The notes under the pieces are model-generated. The model made no database searches. It was not told the origin of the DNA and saw only the letters and a list, made by a program, of their open reading frames with translations. Position numbers and translations under genes: made by a program. Of a stretch of DNA of 42,912 bases, positions 25,697-32,978 are shown piece by piece (position 1 is the first letter of the stretch; each line of letters opens with the position of its first letter). This DNA comes from Armatimonadota bacterium (lineage in GTDB: Bacteria > Armatimonadota > UBA5829): contig JARYME010000013.1 in assembly GCA_029907315.1 (NCBI GenBank), positions 1 to 42,912 on the forward strand. Direction: 5' to 3'.

Positions 25697-26224
25697 TCAC
25701 CTACTATCGCGCCAACCTGAGTCGCACTCCGAGGTGCGCTCGGCAGGGCATTTTACGCAAGGCGGACGTGTCGCGCCTCTGTCACCCAACGCCGCGCGAA
25801 CAAAGCTTTCCAAGCCTGCTATAAAGCCCTGTTTGTGCATCTCCGGCATCGCCTCTAGTATTGAGGCAAACCATCTCGCCCTTCGCTGCCGTGTTTCGCG
25901 GACTTGGTCCGCCCCGAGTGCCGTCAATGCTATCCGAGCCTTGCGTCTGTCGGCTTCACTTTCCGAACGCACAACGAGCCCCTTCTTGACCAGTCGGTCA
26001 ACAAGCTGACTGGCTCCCGGTATACTGATCCCCAGCCCAACTGCTATTTCACCTATCGAGGAAGAACCCTGAGAGTATAAAAGCTCCATACACTGCATCA
26101 GCGAAGGCGTTATTTCCTGCTTGCGCTCGTCGCAGCATATCGCCGCAGCCGTCGCTTGGCGCAAGACACCTGCGAAGACATCTGCTATCAACTCAGCGTA
26201 AGCTGTGGAACACTTGTCGTACAT
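25697..26224 (-). CDS. MarR family regulator with C-terminal cysteine cluster
   Basis: Predicted DNA-binding regulator of 175 residues. The winged helix runs through ITPSLMQCMELLYSQGSSSIGEIAVGLGISIPGASQLVDRLVKKGLVVRSESEADRRKARIALT, shown here as separate motifs: GLGISIPGASQLVDRLVKKG is the recognition region and ESEADRRKARIALT the wing. The C-terminus has Cys156-x2-Cys159-x7-Cys167, and a Cys-Cys pair lies near residue 30; these could bind a metal or Fe-S cluster. It is the first gene of an operon with iscU and nfu (GTGA junction), so it may sense Fe-S status and control the operon. An imperfect palindrome at 26255-26275 is a possible operator. Confidence 0.85.
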   Translation of the reverse strand: MYDKCSTAYAELIADVFAGVLRQATAAAICCDERKQEITPSLMQCMELLYSQGSSSIGEIAVGLGISIPGASQLVDRLVKKGLVVRSESEADRRKARIALTALGADQVRETRQRRARWFASILEAMPEMHKQGFIAGLESFVRAALGDRGATRPPCVKCPAERTSECDSGWRDSR

Positions 26225-26254
26225 TCGAGCCCACTGAGAAATCCTAACACGGTT

Positions 26255-26275
26255 AAATGATAAGCTACTTTATTT
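26255..26275. promoter_or_regulatory. Possible operator of the marR-iscU-nfu operon
   Basis: An AT-rich imperfect palindrome that begins AAAT and ends ATTT, centred near 26265, 31 bp upstream of the marR start. MarR proteins usually bind such sites and often repress themselves. The symmetry is only partial. Confidence 0.25.
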
Positions 26276-26434
26276 TACCACTGAACCAACTCCCGCAAAC
26301 GCGTAAAGTTGTAAGAGGTTGTAGAAAACCTAACAGGGATCTCCGCGCCACACGACCTATCACCTGTCGCCAAGCACTGTCGCACCAGGGTCGTCGAGGC
26401 TCCTGCAGAGATCTTAGAACGAATCAACTGAAGT

Positions 26435-27493
26435 CTATGCGTCAGCGATGAACTGGGCAACCATATCTCCCACTTCGCTCGTCGTATACCCCATCTTTCC
26501 TGCACTGAGGCTCTTGAGTTTCGTACCGGTTACAAAGGCTATAGCTTTGTCGACGAGCTCCGCCGCCTTTTCCTCACCTAGGTTTTCCAACATCATCTGG
26601 AGTGCACCTATGGCCGCGAGCGGGTTTATGATGTTCTTCCCGGTGTATTTGGGAGCCGAGCCGCCGATCGGCTCGAACATCGACACGCCTTGCGGATTGA
26701 TGTTGCCTCCTGCTGCAATGCCCATTCCGCCTTGTGTCATAGCGCCGAGGTCTGTAATGATGTCTCCAAACATGTTGTCGGTGACTATGACATCGAACCA
26801 CTCTGGATTTTTAACCATCCACATCGTGGTAGCATCAACATGAGCGTAATCGGTCTGAATGTCCGGATACTCCTGTGCAACCTCGTAGAAAGTTCGTTCC
26901 CAAAGGTCGAAGGCGTAAGTAAGGACATTTGTCTTGCCGACCAGGGTGAGTTTCTTTTTCTTGTTGCGCTTTCTGCAGTATTCAAAGGCGTAGCGTATAC
27001 ATCTTTCGACACCTTTGCGAGTATTGATTGACTCCTGCACAGCTACCTCATCGGGCGTGCCTTTTTTGAGCACGCCACCTGCTCCAGCATACAGTCCTTC
27101 CGTGTTCTCCCTAACCACAACATAGTCGATGTCTTCCGGACCCTTGTCTTTGAGAGGTGTATCTACGCCTGGGTATAGTTTCACAGGGCGCAGGTTGATG
27201 TACTGATCCAAGCCAAATCGAATAGCCAACAGGATTCCCTTTTCGAGGATACCCGGCTTGACATCTGGGTGCCCTATTGCTCCAAGGTAGATAGCGTCGA
27301 ACTTTTTCAGTTCATCAATGGCGCCTTCCGGAAGCACTTCGCCGGTACGAAGATACCTGTCGCCTCCCCAATCAAAAACCTGTGTCTCGTATTGGAATCC
27401 GACTTTCTCGCTCACGGCTTTGAGAACCTTGAGACCCTCACGTATAACTTCAGGTCCGGTGCCGTCACCTGGTATAACCGCAATCTTGTACAT
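26435..27493 (-). CDS. Isocitrate/isopropylmalate dehydrogenase family protein
   Basis: Predicted NAD(P)- and metal-dependent beta-decarboxylating dehydrogenase of 352 residues. It has IPGDGTGPEVIREGLKVL, the substrate loop INLRPVKLYPGV, VVRENTEGLYAGAGG, the catalytic Lys in GKTNVLTYAFDLWE, Asp residues in VDATTMWMV and TDNMFGDIITDLGA, and EPIGGSAPKYTG. It is usually annotated leuB. However, RENTEGLYAG and INLRPVKLYPG resemble the tartrate/homoisocitrate-type branch more than classical LeuB (RELTGGIYFG), so leucine synthesis is likely but not certain. No other leu gene is in the window. The ATG at 27493 lies 10 nt after AAGGAG. Confidence 0.85.
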   Translation of the reverse strand: MYKIAVIPGDGTGPEVIREGLKVLKAVSEKVGFQYETQVFDWGGDRYLRTGEVLPEGAIDELKKFDAIYLGAIGHPDVKPGILEKGILLAIRFGLDQYINLRPVKLYPGVDTPLKDKGPEDIDYVVVRENTEGLYAGAGGVLKKGTPDEVAVQESINTRKGVERCIRYAFEYCRKRNKKKKLTLVGKTNVLTYAFDLWERTFYEVAQEYPDIQTDYAHVDATTMWMVKNPEWFDVIVTDNMFGDIITDLGAMTQGGMGIAAGGNINPQGVSMFEPIGGSAPKYTGKNIINPLAAIGALQMMLENLGEEKAAELVDKAIAFVTGTKLKSLSAGKMGYTTSEVGDMVAQFIADA

Positions 27494-28080
27494 TCCAGCG
27501 TTACTCCTTGTTCAACACGGTAATGAAATGAAAAGCCGTATATTCTGGCTGGGACTTCTTCTACTTGAAATCTGGTAAAGTCCTTAGTTTCACTTCGATT
27601 TCGCCGCCGATTTGTCCTTCGGCCGAATCTGCAACAGCTCGCCGCAAATCAATAGCAGTGCGCCATATCTTATGTCGAGAACTGTAGTGTGTGGGCTTGC
27701 ACTCTCTTTTGTCCTCATATGTTGAGTCCCAATCAATGGCTCCAGCACACTGGGAACTCCGTAAAAACCCAAGGAGCAGATTTGCAAAGGCGTCAACGCG
27801 GAGCTGTCGGGTTTCAGTTATGAAACGAGGACTCAATCGAGAGAGTTCTGTCTACCTGGCTAAGTTCAGCAGAACCGGTTATTGGAACTCCTATGGAAGT
27901 TGCGCTTGGCGTATTCTGTGTGTTGTTTGGTGTGGCTGCGACTGCGCTCGCCGGGTTTATACAACGAATTTGGCATAACTGGGCTATCGGCATCGTTCCA
28001 TAAAAGCTGTCCGAGACGCCCTACACCTTCCGCGGCACAGGTGGTAGCATTATTCGTGCTAAAACAGCGGAGGACCTGAC
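27494..28080. other. Intergenic region without a convincing gene
   Basis: It separates the leftward dehydrogenase from the rightward broken aminotransferase. It holds a leftward 42-codon frame (ATG 27718 to 27590) with a cluster of leucine codons but no terminator behind it. It also holds a rightward 36-codon frame at 27893-28003 described separately, and an inverted repeat GGACTT/AAGTCC (27553-27584). No RNA gene is recognisable. Confidence 0.4.
27893..28003 (+). CDS. Possible small membrane protein
   Basis: A 36-residue frame beginning MEVALGVFCVLFGVAATALA with one predicted membrane helix, then a short tail with IQRIWHNW. It has no good ribosome binding site and no recognisable family. 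It lies 77 nt upstream of the aminotransferase pseudogene on the same strand. Confidence 0.22.
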   Translation: MEVALGVFCVLFGVAATALAGFIQRIWHNWAIGIVP

Positions 28081-28606
28081 ATGAACATAGACAACATTCG
28101 ATCTAATTTCCCTCATCTTAACCGGTTCATATTCTTGAACCATGCGGGGGTTTCGCCACTACCATCTCCAGTAGCGGATTCTATGCGCAGCTTGATCGCC
28201 GATCTCGAACAAAACGCTTCCATCAACGAAGAACAATGGTCGCAGCGGGAAAGCGACCTCAGACGGGGTCTGTCTGCTCTTCTGCACTGCGAACCGTCTG
28301 AAATAGCCATCACCAAGAATACCAGCGAAGGCCTAAGCTGCGTTGCCAACGGATTGAATTGGAAACCAGGCGATAACGTGGTCATATCCAACGTTGAGTT
28401 CCCTGCAAATGCTTATCCGTGGCTAGCTTTGGAAAACAAGGGCGTAGAGGTGCGTTTGGCAACCGAGCTTGACGACGGCCGAATACCACTGGAACACATA
28501 TGTCGATTGATTGATCACAATACTCGAGTCGTCGCACTGAGTTTGGTTCAATACGCCAGCGGCTATCGGATCCCGGCCGAAGAACTGGGAAAGTACTGTC
28601 GCAGCC

Positions 28607-28645
28607 GTGGCATACTGTTCGTTCTTGACGTATTCCAGGCAGCAG
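28607..28645 (+). repeat. 39-bp direct repeat, first copy
   Basis: Starts GTGGCATACTGTTCG and ends CCAGGCAGCAG; it encodes the GILFVLDVFQAA segment of the aminotransferase. It is identical to 28684-28722, with 38 bases between the copies. Confidence 0.95.
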
Positions 28646-28683
28646 CAAATCCTTTATTGAGCACTCGAGAGTCGCTGTACGCT

Positions 28684-28722
28684 GTGGCATACTGTTCGTT
28701 CTTGACGTATTCCAGGCAGCAG
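28684..28722 (+). repeat. 39-bp direct repeat, second copy
   Basis: Exact copy of 28607-28645. The offset of 77 bp is not a multiple of three, so the duplication shifts the frame. Recombination between the copies would restore the gene exactly. Confidence 0.95.
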
Positions 28723-29290
28723 GGGCAATCGATGTAGACCTAAGGAGGCTTAATGCCGACGCAGCTGCAGGTGCCTTTCACAAATGGCTCTTGGGACCAG
28801 AGGGCATTGGATTTCTCTTCGTCAGGAAAGAAGTTATGGAACACATCAAGGTATCGGAGTGGGGTTGGAAAAGCGTTACTGCACCTTACACGTCTCCAGT
28901 GTACCGACTCGAGCCCAAACCCGATGCCTCTCGCTACGAATGCGGAACACTGAACACTTGTGGGATCTACGGAGCGGCGGCATGTGTGGAGTTTTACCTT
29001 CAGGCTGGGAAGAAAAACGTAGAGCAACAGTTGCTCAAGCTGACTGACTGGTTCTGTAACGAGCTTACACACTTGGGCTGCAAGGTTTTCAGCCCGCGCG
29101 GCCCAGAAGAAAAATCAGGTATAGTGTCCTTTTATCACACCAATCGCTCAGCAACAGATATAGTGCAAGCCCTGGCTTCGGAACGCATAATAGTAGTTGA
29201 GCGCGCTGGCCGAATTCGAGTCGCGCCGCACTATTACAACACGCAGGCCGAACTTGAGCGTGTTCTTGATGTAGTTTCGATGTGCAGGCA

Positions 29291-31285
29291 CTAAGATGGG
29301 CCTGTTCGCACCAAGGAAGCTTGACCAGCAGCTACAGCTACCACACGCCTTTCAAGAAATACGCGGGTGCCGTCACTTGCCTCACCTCCGCTGTCGGTGT
29401 GTGTCAGCGTCACCACTGGCTTTTCGGCTCCGGCTTCGACGGCACGATCCAAAGCGCGACGGCGGACAATCTCCTGAGCTGCTGCAGTTGCGCTTTCCAG
29501 ATCAGAGAATTCAAAGCGCTCTTCCTCCCCATGCAGGGAGTATCCCCACTCACCATTAGGTCTGATAAGAATTTCGGCTCGCGCGCGGACCTGCGAAGCT
29601 ATTGCACCAACGGCGTTCGCAACATCAGCGTGCTCAGGAACAAGAACACGGCAGTGCAGGCGGTCCCCAACGGGAGGAGCAAAAACTGCGGCAGGAGCTC
29701 CAATTGCTATTACGGGCCGCTTTAGACGGATACTGACCTCCAGTCCCGTCGTATCATCTTTTCCAAAAGCTTTATCGAGAAGAAGCTGCCAGTTTGAGGG
29801 AATGTTCTGCACTTTGCCTTTAGTTTCATAGGAAATCTCTCGCCTTATGATCTCCTCAAACAGGCGACGCGTAAAGGTTTCCATCACGGAGTTGATTATG
29901 CAATCAGAGGACTCTCCGTATAAGACAGCAAATGCGTCCAGCGCTGCTTTAGCTGCACTGACGTTCCATCGCGTAAAAACGCCCGCGGCGTGCAGAACGT
30001 CGGTAGGAGTAAGACTGGATCGCCTAACAATACCGCTCTTTTCCAGTCCTGCTAAGGGCAGCAACCTGTGGGACGGTAGACCAAGCCGTTCTGCAACAAG
30101 GACGACCGGTAATGGCTCGCTCTCAAGCAAACCGACCAGTTTTCTCTCCAAGTCGGTGAGCTCATTCGACGCGCTTTGGACAAGAACCAAAATGTCCAGT
30201 GGAGAAGCGTCGGTCCACTGCTTATACCGACTCGCGTCGAAGTTCCGAAGAAACCGCTCCACAGACCCGTAGACAGCCGCCAAATGTGCAATGGGAATTG
30301 ATCTATTGGGACCTATGATGAGTTGTCTACTGGCGTTGAAGTCTATTCTCGAATCGCCTCCTAGGCCGACGGTGGATACATCTATCGCATCTACGCCAAT
30401 AGTCCACGCGCCAATTCTGGCACCGTCCTTAGAAACAGCCACCTGGGCATCGCTCAAGATTGCACAATCTGTAGTGGTGCCGCCGATATCAACAACAACA
30501 CCGCTGCGCTGCCTTGTCAGAACCCTCGCACCGTTCGCACTGGCAGCCGGACCGGACAGCACAGTTTCCACTGGGCGCTTGCATGCAACGCTGACATCCA
30601 CTAAAGACCCGTCGCCTTTAACCACCATTAACTGTCCGGTGACGCCATGTTCTTCAAGCGCGCGTTTTACGGAAATCATCAGCGCGCGTATAGTGGGAAG
30701 GAGCTGAGCATTGGCCACAGCAGTCTGGGCGCCGTGAATCGCATTTAGTCTTCTACTGACCTCGTGTGCACAGACAACCGGGACATCGTAGCTTTCTTCT
30801 ATTATGGCTCGGGCTCTGGTCTCCAATGTCGGATTGCGTACTGAGGCGTAACCTGCTACCGCGATAGCCTCGCAGCCGCAGTCCTCAACCAGCCTCCGAG
30901 CAGCATCCCTACATGCGTCCTCATCTAACGGCTGAATGACCTCCCCGCTTATGGAAACTGCACCAGGCACGTTGATGAGAGGCGCGTGACCAACCTGGTC
31001 CTCAGTCCAACCCCAAGGAGAAAGCACTACTAAGCCGACTTTGCTACCCCGCCCTTCTACTAACGCATTCGTTGCGAGAGTGGTTGAGAGTGCGGTCAGC
31101 TTAACTTTCTCCAGTAGTGATCTCGGCAGCATATCGAGCACGCTGCTTATACCTTGGACCAAGTCGTGGTAGGTAGTAAGCGACTTAGCTTTGGCTCGAA
31201 CCTTCCGGTCGTGGAAATCCCAAATCACGGCGTCAGTGTATGTGCCGCCAGCATCGATCCCAAGACCCAATTGATCCTCGGACAT
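29291..31285 (-). CDS. Hydantoinase/oxoprolinase family protein (HyuA-like)
   Basis: Predicted ATP-dependent amidohydrolase subunit of 664 residues. The N-terminal acetate/sugar-kinase-like fold shows LGLGIDAGGTYTDAVIWD and TTLATNALVEGRGSKVGLV. The central region has the second phosphate-binding motif SGVVVDIGGTTTDCAIL, preceded by VETVLSGPAASANGA. GLGGDSRIDF and the C-terminal domain follow. The family's partner HyuB (N-methylhydantoinase B) is not encoded nearby, so the substrate cannot be named. The ATG at 31285 follows AAGGGG by about 7 nt. It converges with the broken aminotransferase. Confidence 0.88.
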   Translation of the reverse strand: MSEDQLGLGIDAGGTYTDAVIWDFHDRKVRAKAKSLTTYHDLVQGISSVLDMLPRSLLEKVKLTALSTTLATNALVEGRGSKVGLVVLSPWGWTEDQVGHAPLINVPGAVSISGEVIQPLDEDACRDAARRLVEDCGCEAIAVAGYASVRNPTLETRARAIIEESYDVPVVCAHEVSRRLNAIHGAQTAVANAQLLPTIRALMISVKRALEEHGVTGQLMVVKGDGSLVDVSVACKRPVETVLSGPAASANGARVLTRQRSGVVVDIGGTTTDCAILSDAQVAVSKDGARIGAWTIGVDAIDVSTVGLGGDSRIDFNASRQLIIGPNRSIPIAHLAAVYGSVERFLRNFDASRYKQWTDASPLDILVLVQSASNELTDLERKLVGLLESEPLPVVLVAERLGLPSHRLLPLAGLEKSGIVRRSSLTPTDVLHAAGVFTRWNVSAAKAALDAFAVLYGESSDCIINSVMETFTRRLFEEIIRREISYETKGKVQNIPSNWQLLLDKAFGKDDTTGLEVSIRLKRPVIAIGAPAAVFAPPVGDRLHCRVLVPEHADVANAVGAIASQVRARAEILIRPNGEWGYSLHGEEERFEFSDLESATAAAQEIVRRRALDRAVEAGAEKPVVTLTHTDSGGEASDGTRVFLERRVVAVAAGQASLVRTGPS

Positions 31286-31473
31286 TTTGCTACCCCTTAT
31301 GAACTGGTCGAGTTCGCAGGCGGTCCTCGCATTATCGGGGGCGATTGGTCAAGTGTATGTCATTAGATGGCGCCGTAAACACAGAAAACCGCCTGGCCGA
31401 ACGTGGTGATTTATTGAGACGACGCGGGACGGCGGCAAGCGTCCGCAGACGGGCTCATTTACCCTGGTTTTCA

Positions 31474-31495
31474 CAGCGTCCAGTAGCAGACGCTG
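31474..31495. repeat. Inverted repeat upstream of hyuA-like gene
   Basis: Perfect 7-bp arms CAGCGTC and GACGCTG with an 8-base loop in the 280-bp gap between the xylose isomerase stop and the hyuA-like start. No U-run follows, so it may be an operator or a weak factor-independent terminator of xylA. Confidence 0.3.
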
Positions 31496-31565
31496 CCGCC
31501 GCGAAACATCGATTCGGAAGCATCACTCACCGCCCAAATGAAACAACGGCGCGTTCAGCAGAGCA

Positions 31566-32597
31566 CTACTTCCCCATCAACTTCTCGACGATGTAGAGTT
31601 CCAATGTCTCGTAATCGCGTTTCGCTCTTAGCTCCTCGATAAATGACGTGTCAAGAGACCTTGCAACTTCTAGCAGGTGCTCAAAGATGCGCTTTGAATT
31701 GATCAGATGCTGATAACGCTTTTCAGCCGTCGTTGTGCGCAACGCCTTGACATCGAAACCAATCATCTCACCATTTGTTCCGTAGCCGTACCTATCGAGA
31801 ACCCAAACTTGGTTGAAGGCACTTCGCAAATTTACCGAACCGAACGCTTTATCCTCGTCGAACTTGAGCCCATTCTGGTCATTCAGATGCACTGCCCATA
31901 ACTTCTTGTGCCAGAGTGCAAACGCCATTTCATCCGACGGATCAAGACCAGCCAGTATCACGTGAGCGCTTTCGATATTCACACCCACCCTAGCCGGGTC
32001 GATTGTCTTGTATGCCAAGGCGATGAAGTGGCCTGCCGTTGGATTATAAGCGTGATCCATAGGCTCGTTGGGCTTCATCTCACCAATTATGCGAATATCC
32101 TTGTCATAGTCTAGAAGCGCATTGATGTAGTCGACACAGCGTTGCGTAGCGGTTACAGGATCCTTTGCTTCTCGGATATACGTTCCTTCACGAGCGGGCC
32201 AAAGGACGATGTTCTTTGTGCCAATCATGTGAGCTATATCGATTGCCCGCTTGGATCTCTCCAAAGCGTATTTTCTCATTTCGGGGTCGTTGGAAGTGTA
32301 GCCGCCGTCTATTGTGTTCGGATGCTCCCAAAGCCTCGGAGCCACGAACTCGGCGACCATGCCGTGGTCGTCTAGAAGCTTTTTGATTTGAGAAGCAACT
32401 TTTTGGGTGGTTGCCGCGTCGGCATCAGCAGCCACCACGTCGTCATCGTGGAACTGAACCCCGTCGTAACCAATCTCTTTGAGCTTTGCCACTTTTTCAG
32501 CAAGCTCCAATTCGTCGCGGACCGGCGGTCCAAAGGGATCAGCGCCGGTATGTATGTTCCAAGGTCCCGCAGTGTACTTGTACTTATGACCTCCCAT
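31566..32597 (-). CDS. xylA: Xylose isomerase family protein
   Basis: Predicted metal-dependent interconversion of D-xylose and D-xylulose (or another aldose/ketose pair). The 343 residues follow class I xylose isomerase: DGVQFHDDDVV (catalytic His), GEMKPNEPMDHAY (metal Glu and catalytic Lys), GVNIESAHVILAG (Glu and His), FDEDKAFGSVNLRSAF (two Asp) and GFDVKALRTT (last Asp). The segment VHLNDQNGLKFDEDKAFG has His where family members usually have the metal-binding Asp of DLNGQ, so activity may be altered. The ATG at 32597 follows AGGAGG by 6 nt and is preferred to a frame opening at 32618. It is divergent from the trp operon, with overlapping -35 elements. No xylulokinase gene is in the window. 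Confidence 0.85.
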   Translation of the reverse strand: MGGHKYKYTAGPWNIHTGADPFGPPVRDELELAEKVAKLKEIGYDGVQFHDDDVVAADADAATTQKVASQIKKLLDDHGMVAEFVAPRLWEHPNTIDGGYTSNDPEMRKYALERSKRAIDIAHMIGTKNIVLWPAREGTYIREAKDPVTATQRCVDYINALLDYDKDIRIIGEMKPNEPMDHAYNPTAGHFIALAYKTIDPARVGVNIESAHVILAGLDPSDEMAFALWHKKLWAVHLNDQNGLKFDEDKAFGSVNLRSAFNQVWVLDRYGYGTNGEMIGFDVKALRTTTAEKRYQHLINSKRIFEHLLEVARSLDTSFIEELRAKRDYETLELYIVEKLMGK

Positions 32598-32642
32598 TTC
32601 CAACCTCCTGTAACACATCCAGAATGCGGTGTTAGAACCCGG

Positions 32643-32661
32643 TTCGGACAGACCGTCCGAA
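32643..32661. promoter_or_regulatory. Palindromic operator candidate upstream of xylA
   Basis: Perfect 7-bp arms TTCGGAC and GTCCGAA around AGACC. It lies about 45 bp upstream of the xylA start codon, just downstream of the predicted xylA transcription start, a typical repressor position. In RNA it would be a short hairpin in the leader. Confidence 0.45.
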
Positions 32662-32692
32662 ATACAGGTTCCGTATCGCTTTTTCGCTGATT

Positions 32693-32721
32693 ACTACAGT
32701 TGTCCCTTCAGCACTTGACAA
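32693..32721 (-). promoter_or_regulatory. Promoter of xylA
   Basis: Reverse strand TTGTCA (32721-32716), 17-bp spacer, TGTAGT (32698-32693). Its -35 element overlaps that of the trp promoter, so polymerases on the two strands should compete. Confidence 0.5.
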
Positions 32722-32743
32722 CGCGGCTGCTGTTGGGTACACT
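32715..32743 (+). promoter_or_regulatory. Promoter of the trp operon
   Basis: Perfect TTGACA (32715-32720), 17-bp spacer, TACACT (32738-32743). The predicted start near 32750 is only a few bases before the leader-peptide ATG at 32754 and about 300 nt before trpS. Confidence 0.75.
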
Positions 32744-32753
32744 TCAAAATAGA

Positions 32754-32822
32754 ATGAGAACGGCGAGAATCTTGAGCAACCAAAGAGAAAACCTCAAGTG
32801 GGTCTGGCGATGCTCCAATTGA
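32754..32822 (+). CDS. trpL: trp operon leader peptide
   Basis: A 22-codon frame ending KWVWRCSN: tryptophan codons at 32799-32801 and 32805-32807, with one Val between. The second Trp codon abuts the 5' arm of the hairpin at 32806-32834, and the UGA stop falls in that hairpin's loop, as expected for a ribosome-stalling leader peptide. No Shine-Dalgarno sequence precedes the ATG, and the predicted transcript begins only about four bases upstream, so it may be read as a nearly leaderless message. Two near-adjacent Trp codons in 22, directly before a terminator in front of trpS-trpE, are hard to explain by chance. The peptide itself probably has no function beyond stalling. Confidence 0.75.
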   Translation: MRTARILSNQRENLKWVWRCSN

Positions 32823-32913
32823 AGTGGAGTCGCCGGGCCGAGTTTGCACGCTAGTTATTCGACATAAGATAATATGGCCGCGGAGACTCCACCGGATGGC
32901 TCCGCGGCCTTTT
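32804..32913 (+). promoter_or_regulatory. Ribosome-mediated trp attenuator (1:2, 2:3 and 3:4 structures)
   Basis: Segment 1 (32806-32817) pairs with segment 2 (32825-32834): GGCGA with TCGCC and CTCCA with TGGAG. Segment 2 can instead pair with segment 3: 32824-32831 with 32885-32892 (GTGGAGTC with GACTCCAC), then 32833-32835 with 32881-32883, then 32837-32839 with 32877-32879. That is 14 pairs with two single mismatches. Segment 3 (32876-32885) otherwise pairs with segment 4 (32900-32909) to form the terminator. A ribosome stalled on the Trp codons at 32799-32807 would cover segment 1, free segment 2 and prevent termination. Rapid translation allows 1:2 and 3:4. This is the classical trp attenuation logic. 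Confidence 0.8.
32876..32913 (+). terminator. Attenuator terminator of the trp leader
   Basis: Perfect 10-bp stem GGCCGCGGAG/CTCCGCGGCC with a 14-base loop that can add an inner CCA/TGG stem, followed directly by TTTTGTT. A strong factor-independent terminator, about 140 nt before trpS. Confidence 0.88.
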
Positions 32914-32939
32914 GTTGATCCAGGATTCCTGGAAAACCA

Positions 32940-32978
32940 AAAGGCCAAGGATAAAATGTGCAACTATCCTTGGCCTTT
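32940..32978. terminator. Second strong hairpin between attenuator and trpS
   Basis: Perfect 14-bp arms AAAGGCCAAGGATA and TATCCTTGGCCTTT with an 11-base loop. Rightward it is followed by TTTAT only. Leftward its stem continues into TTTTGGTTTT, so it is a better terminator for the reverse strand, although no leftward gene ends here. A smaller TCCAGG-ATT-CCTGGA repeat (32919-32933) lies between it and the attenuator. Confidence 0.55.

Larger units (their letters stand above)
28081..29294 (+). pseudogene. Class V aminotransferase (cysteine desulfurase-like), disrupted by a 77-bp duplication
   Basis: The first part (28081-28645) encodes LNHAGVSPLPSPVADSM, ITKNTSEGLSCVANGL, FPANAYPWLAL and ILFVLDVFQAA, the N-terminal half of a PLP fold type I class V enzyme. 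The second part (28723-29294) continues AIDVDLRRLNADAA, then GAFHKWLLGPEGIGFLFV with the PLP lysine, RYECGTLNTCGIYG and the small domain. Between them a 77-bp insertion, made of a repeated 39-bp segment and 38 unique bases, shifts the frame and brings a stop at 28735. Removing 77 bp restores one 378-codon frame of normal length. The start follows GGAGG by 7 nt. The reaction (desulfurase or epimerase type) cannot be told. It converges with the HyuA-like gene with a four-base overlap. Confidence 0.88.

Noticed and set aside
27590-27718. leu-type leader peptide (42 codons with a Leu-Leu-Leu run) upstream of the isopropylmalate dehydrogenase-like gene
   Set aside because: No terminator hairpin with a U-run follows, no promoter is evident, and the inverted repeat at 27553-27584 lacks a U-run, so attenuation is not supported.
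31345-31596. Rightward 83-codon frame between hyuA-like and xylA genes
   Set aside because: No ribosome binding site, arginine-rich low-information sequence, and it overlaps the conserved xylA 3' end.
32856-32880. Similarity between the trp leader and the region before the dehydrogenase gene (shared TCGACATAAGAT then ATGGC)
   Set aside because: A match of this length with a 3-base gap is expected by chance in a window this size, and the contexts differ.
32876-32913. T-box riboswitch in the trp leader: GGATGGCTCCGCGG resembles the T-box consensus GGGTGGNACCGCGG
   Set aside because: The invariant A after TGGN is T, and the segment is the 3' strand of the terminator instead of lying before it. 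The leader-peptide attenuator explains the region better.
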